Assembly (NCBI GenBank): GCA_947471745.1
Contig: CANJKZ010000171.1
Location: 160,215 to 224,214 of the forward strand
Origin: Closterium sp. Naga37s-1
Taxonomy: Eukaryota; Streptophyta; Zygnematophyceae; Desmidiales; Closteriaceae
DNA: 64,000 bases
Direction: 5' to 3'
Positions 61,501 through 64,000 of the stretch are shown here, in pieces (within the stretch, counting starts at the first letter, position 1; each line of letters starts with the position of its first letter). Made by a program: the position numbers and the translations under genes. The notes below the pieces were generated by a model. The model was given only the letters and a program-made list of their open reading frames with translations, ran no database searches and was not told the origin of the DNA.

Positions 61501-62961
61501 CCCCTCCAGGCCTTTGTGGACCCGCACGAGCGCAAGCTGGCGCACCTGCAGGGCCGCGAGGTGGAGCTGTCCGACGTGAGTGCAATTGGGGGGGTGGGGC
61601 ATGGTGCATGGGGGCGTGGGGGCATGGTGCATGGGGGCGTGGGGCATGGTGCATGGGGGCGTGGGGGCATGGTGCATGGGGGCGTGGGGGCGTGGGAGCA
61701 TGGGGGCGTGGGGGGCGTGGGAGCATGGGGGCAGGGGGGCGTGGAGGCGTAGAGGCATGAAGGTATGGTGATTGATGACATGGAGACGAGGACACCATTG
61801 ATGGCACTCTGTGCCCTCGTGGCTGGATGTGGATCATTGTGGTTACTCCCCATCTGTATGACAAGTGTGCTGATTGGAATGGGATGCTCGTGTGCATACG
61901 GCTGTCTGCTGCCAGCTGGATTTGTTGAAAGCTCTGATAGTGCCATGTCCATCAAGATGTCTCTCATACATACCCCACAGCATATGTCCCTGTTCTGCGC
62001 ATCCAATCCCCGTCTTTCTCCACCGATCTCTACCTTCTCCTCGCCTTATTGAATCTCTGTCAGGCTGCCAAGCGCAAGTTGGCAACACTTGGCCTAGCAT
62101 CATCCCACCCCGCTGCTGCTGGAGCTGCAGCAGCGGCACCAGCAGATGCGGAGCCCGCCACGGCAGCCCCGCCAGCAGAGGTTGTTGCAGCTGCTGCGGC
62201 ACACGCTGCCAAGGATTCTGCATCCTCTCAGATGGCAGCAGCCATGGCTGCCCTTAAGGGCTCCATTAAGGGGGTGCCCACCAAGCCTGATCCTGCCGCT
62301 GCTGCTCCTGCTGCTGCCGCACCTGCGCCCCCGGCTACGCCTGAGCCTGCTCCTGCTGCCGAGGCTGCGGCGCCCATGTCCGCTGCCTCTCAGCGAGCCG
62401 CTGCCATCGCTGCCCTCTCAGGCACTCTCACTGCGGAGAAGAGGAAGAGTGAGTGGCGCTTCTTGCTTCATGGTGCAATGTCTCTGCCCAGTGTGCTGGA
62501 TTGGTCATGTTGATTTGTCGCCATCATTCTCACCACTTGACACTTCCTCGGCTGGCGCGACAACATGGCTTAAAGTCAGTCAACTTGAAAATGCATTGGT
62601 CACTTTATCCATTGGTCGAACAGGATCACTAGGTGTGGGGACAGGGGCAAACTTTTATCAAGTGGTTGTGTCTCCCAATCACGTGTGAGCAGGTGGTGGA
62701 GGAGCAGCATACTCCATCCCCAAGGTGCAATCGCCCGCAGCCACGGCTCGCTCACCATCCTCCACGCCTGAACCACAGCCCGTTGCCAGCCCCGCTGCCG
62801 TCACGCCCTCCTCCCCCGTGCCCGCCCCCATCCCCGAGGGAGATGAGCCCTCTGATGCTGCGGGCGCTGAGGCAGCAGTGGAGGGCGCCGTGTTCGCCCT
62901 GGAGAGGCTCACAGTCAACAGCACGGACCCTGCTCCTGGCATCGACACCAAGAAGAGAGAG
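49524..62961 (+). CDS. VLN: villin (gelsolin-superfamily actin-binding protein), 21 exons visible, headpiece off the edge
   Basis: Actin-bundling and, in this family, Ca2+-regulated severing/capping protein of the cytoplasm. Exons: 49524-49579, 49734-49833, 50122-50193, 50815-51039, 51741-51918, 52340-52469, 53078-53240, 54065-54212, 54736-54839, 55479-55634, 56048-56116, 56314-56385, 56777-56872, 57336-57464, 58602-58749, 60163-60173, 60450-60590, 60927-61052, 61510-61575, 62064-62448, 62693-62961. All have GT-AG borders and matching phases: 2844 nt, 948 codons. It starts [15 protein letters not shown], as plant villins do. Six gelsolin repeats follow (for example [95 protein letters not shown]). 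The linker has the plant-villin [20 protein letters not shown] motif. The last exon ends [14 protein letters not shown], just before the expected C-terminal headpiece. Exon borders are inferred from frame and family only. Confidence 0.92.
50668..50725 (+). pseudogene. partial duplicate of villin exon 4 start
   Basis: Sequence encoding [17 protein letters not shown] parallels the exon 4 start [17 protein letters not shown] about 146 bp downstream. No good acceptor precedes it (CCCGAG), and it degenerates after about 55 bp. Confidence 0.65.
51023..51155 (+). repeat. minisatellite of villin exon 4 end and its splice donor
   Basis: About five copies of a 20-26-bp unit containing TCCACGTCAGACAGGTG. 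The first copy is the true exon end (IHVRQ) plus donor GTGCGG; later copies each repeat the CAG-GTG junction. Confidence 0.8.
53785..54064 (+). repeat. two upstream duplicates of villin intron 7/exon 8 junction
   Basis: Units starting at 53785, 53923 and 54065 (spacing 138 and 142 bp) each carry ACGCAGCTGGTGGT, encoding [16 protein letters not shown], preceded by pyrimidine-rich intron. Only the third continues into the full exon. The second keeps an AG acceptor; the first has CATCAC instead. Confidence 0.8.
54226..54420. repeat. 24-bp minisatellite in villin intron 8
   Basis: Eight near-identical units of GGGCGAGTATGGGCTGGGCG plus four bases. Peptide frames through it (GEYGLGGR on plus, LAPPAQPI on minus) are repeat artefacts. 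Confidence 0.85.
55085..55478 (+). repeat. polypyrimidine intron 9 segment
   Basis: Almost pure C/T for about 390 bp up to the exon 10 acceptor. Similar tracts precede exons 4-7, 9, 11, 13, 15 and 17. The long minus-strand frames opposite are purine-rich shadows. Confidence 0.7.
57475..57650. repeat. 19-bp minisatellite in villin intron 14
   Basis: About nine units of the GTGAAGGTGTCACCATCCG type, the first few more diverged. Confidence 0.8.
57868..58206. repeat. long inverted repeat (foldback hairpin) in villin intron 14
   Basis: Arms 57868-58031 and 58044-58206 are near-complementary (about 164 and 163 bp) around a 12-base spacer. Differences are few, such as transitions and a short A-run length change. 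Outer ends read CATGGGGCAGCT and AGCTGCCCCATG. No transposase. The right arm, read on the minus strand, contains a short open stretch ([20 protein letters not shown]), so the palindrome may derive from a captured coding fragment. Confidence 0.85.
58365..58432 (+). pseudogene. partial duplicate of villin exon 15
   Basis: Preceded by an AG acceptor (GAACAG), it encodes [20 protein letters not shown] exactly like exon 15 (58602 onward). It differs at synonymous sites and then runs into intron sequence after HLGA. Confidence 0.85.
59247..59758. mobile_element. MITE with TTA duplication (PIF/Harbinger-like) in villin intron 15
   Basis: 512 bp with 14-base perfect terminal inverted repeats GTGGCAAAAGACGC, flanked by TTA (59244-59246, 59759-59761). 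Subterminal GACGCAGGACGC-type motifs recur in both orientations near each end. No open frame of significance. A CTTAG duplication with 13-base termini is the alternative reading. Confidence 0.75.
59880..60112. repeat. 31-bp minisatellite in villin intron 15
   Basis: About seven and a half units, each with CCACGTGCGTGTGTGTCC and GTAC; successive unit starts at 59890, 59921 and 59952 fix the period at 31 bp. Two variants alternate (GTACCATG and GTACAATG). Confidence 0.85.
60163..60173 (+). CDS. VLN: villin microexon 16 (11 nt)
   Basis: The 11 bases CCGCCGCCAAG sit between GTTACAG and GTAAGC. Exon 15 ends with one extra base, exon 17 begins in phase 0, so 11 nt is the length needed; it encodes (A)AAK. 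No other small segment in the intron was seen that joins the two frames. Confidence 0.65.
61575..61760. repeat. short G-rich minisatellite in villin intron 19
   Basis: About eight units of GGGGCATGGTGCATGGGGGCGT with length variants, starting just after the exon 19 donor. Confidence 0.8.
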
Positions 62962-62971
62962 GTGCGTGATG

Positions 62972-64000
62972 AGCAGGAGTGATTAGCAATGAGCAGGAGT
63001 GATTAGCAATGAGCAGGAGTGATTAGCAATGAGCAGGAGTGATTAGCAATGAGCAGGAGTGATTAGCAATGAGCAGGAGTGATTAGCAATGAGCAGGGGT
63101 GATTATCAATGAGGCAGGAGTGATTAGCAATGAGCAGGAGAGATTAGCAATGAGCAGGAGTGATTAGCAATGAGCAGGGGTGATGCGCAATGAGCAGGAG
63201 TGATGCGCAATGAGCAGGGGTGATGTGCAATGAGCAGGGGTGATGTGCAATGAGCAGGGGTGATGCGCAATGAGCAGGGAGTGATGCGCAATGAGCAGGG
63301 GTGATGCGCAATGAGCAGGAGTGATGCGCAATGAGCGGGGGTGATGTGCAAATGAGCGGGGGTGATGCGCAATGAGCGGGGGTGATGTGCAATGATGCAG
63401 GAGTGATGCGCAAATGAGCAGGGAGTGATGTGCAATGAGCAGGAGTGATGCGAAGAGCAGGAGTGATTAGCAATGAGCAGGAGTGATTAGCAATGAGCAG
63501 GAGTGATTGTGGGGATTTAGCAATGAGCAGGAGTGATTAGCAATGAGCAGGAGTGATTAGCAATGAGCAGGAGTGATTAGCAATGAGCAGGGTGATGCGC
63601 AATGAGCAGGGGTGATGTGCAATGAGCAGGGGTGATGTGCAATGAGCAGGGGTGATGTGCAATGAGCAGGGGTGATGTGCAATGAGCAGGGGTGATGTGC
63701 AATGAGCAGGGTGATGTGCAATGAGCAGGGGTGATGCGCAATGAGCAGGAGTGATGCGCAATGAGCAGGGGTGATGTGCAATGAGCAGGAGTGATGCGCA
63801 ATGAGCGGGGTGATGTGCAATGAGCAGGAGTGATGTGCAATGAGCAGGGGTGATGTGCAATGAGCAGGAGTGATGCGCAATGAGCAGGGGTGATGTGCAA
63901 TGAGCAGGGTGATGCGCAATGAGCAGGGGTGATGTGCAATGATGCAGGAGTGATGCGCAATGAGCGGGGTGATGTGCAATGAGCAGGGGTGATGTGCAAT
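62972..64000. repeat. 20-bp satellite array in villin intron 21, open at the window edge
   Basis: About 50 units of the form GAGCAGGAGTGATTAGCAAT. Two main classes occur in blocks: TTAGC units (62980-63170 and 63460-63590) and TGCGC/TGTGC units (63180-63450 and 63590 to the end), with a few indels. Long minus-strand frames (ITPAHC repeats) are artefacts. The headpiece exon should lie beyond it. Confidence 0.92.

Noticed and set aside
63124..63999. Minus-strand open frames with ITPAHC repeats
   Set aside because: A stop-free tandem repeat gives long frames in several phases; no domain and no start context.
62980..64000. Possible CRISPR-like array (regular 20-bp units)
   Set aside because: Units are directly contiguous with no unique spacers, and the context is an intron of a eukaryotic gene.

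Overview
The window looks like nuclear DNA of a green-lineage eukaryote, most likely a streptophyte (charophyte) alga. The reasons are a plant-type villin gene split by many GT-AG introns, a short tract of the plant telomere motif CCCTAAA, copia elements primed by initiator-Met tRNA, and high GC with strongly pyrimidine-rich introns. A zygnematophyte such as Closterium would fit, but the species is an inference. There is no bacterial, organellar or CRISPR content.

Positions 1-48920 are almost entirely layered transposons. From left to right: the 5' end of a minus-strand copia element (H, to 917) and an older LTR end; a broken hAT-like (ZNF862/DUF4371-type) gene on the minus strand, split by a TA-flanked MITE (1624-1906) and by copia A (1907-9774, identical LTRs, duplicated RT segment); a solo LTR (11220-11352); a degenerate pogo-like DNA transposon (to 14531); two truncated copia 3' halves joined head to head (D and F); an interstitial telomere tract; a copia scrap (G); an old 5'-truncated plus-strand copia (B, to 28833) carrying a nested, gag-less copia (B', 19895-24782); copia C (28873-35878, nearly intact pol); and a Ty3/gypsy chromovirus-like element (36389-48920) whose gag is interrupted by copia E (37468-44814). 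Target-site duplications of 5 bp can be read for A, B', C, E and the gypsy element, so the nesting order is directly visible.

The A, C, D, E, F, B' copia elements are relatives. They share LTRs of about 130-140 bp and a pair of small hairpins just upstream of the polypurine tract. Where the 5' part survives they also have a GC-rich tandem-repeat leader between the primer site and gag. Where the relevant part of pol survives they have a long GGAEP/Ala-Gly-rich linker between integrase and RT, and in A, C and E a repeated LREWYA peptide.

Positions 49524-62961 hold the one clear host gene: a villin (six gelsolin repeats plus an Ala/Pro linker; the headpiece lies beyond the right edge). I can place 21 exons, all phase-compatible, giving 948 codons and including an 11-nt microexon. 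Its introns contain exon-edge duplications, minisatellites, a 339-bp foldback hairpin and a TTA-flanked MITE. The window ends in a 20-bp satellite array of more than 1 kb within the last visible intron.
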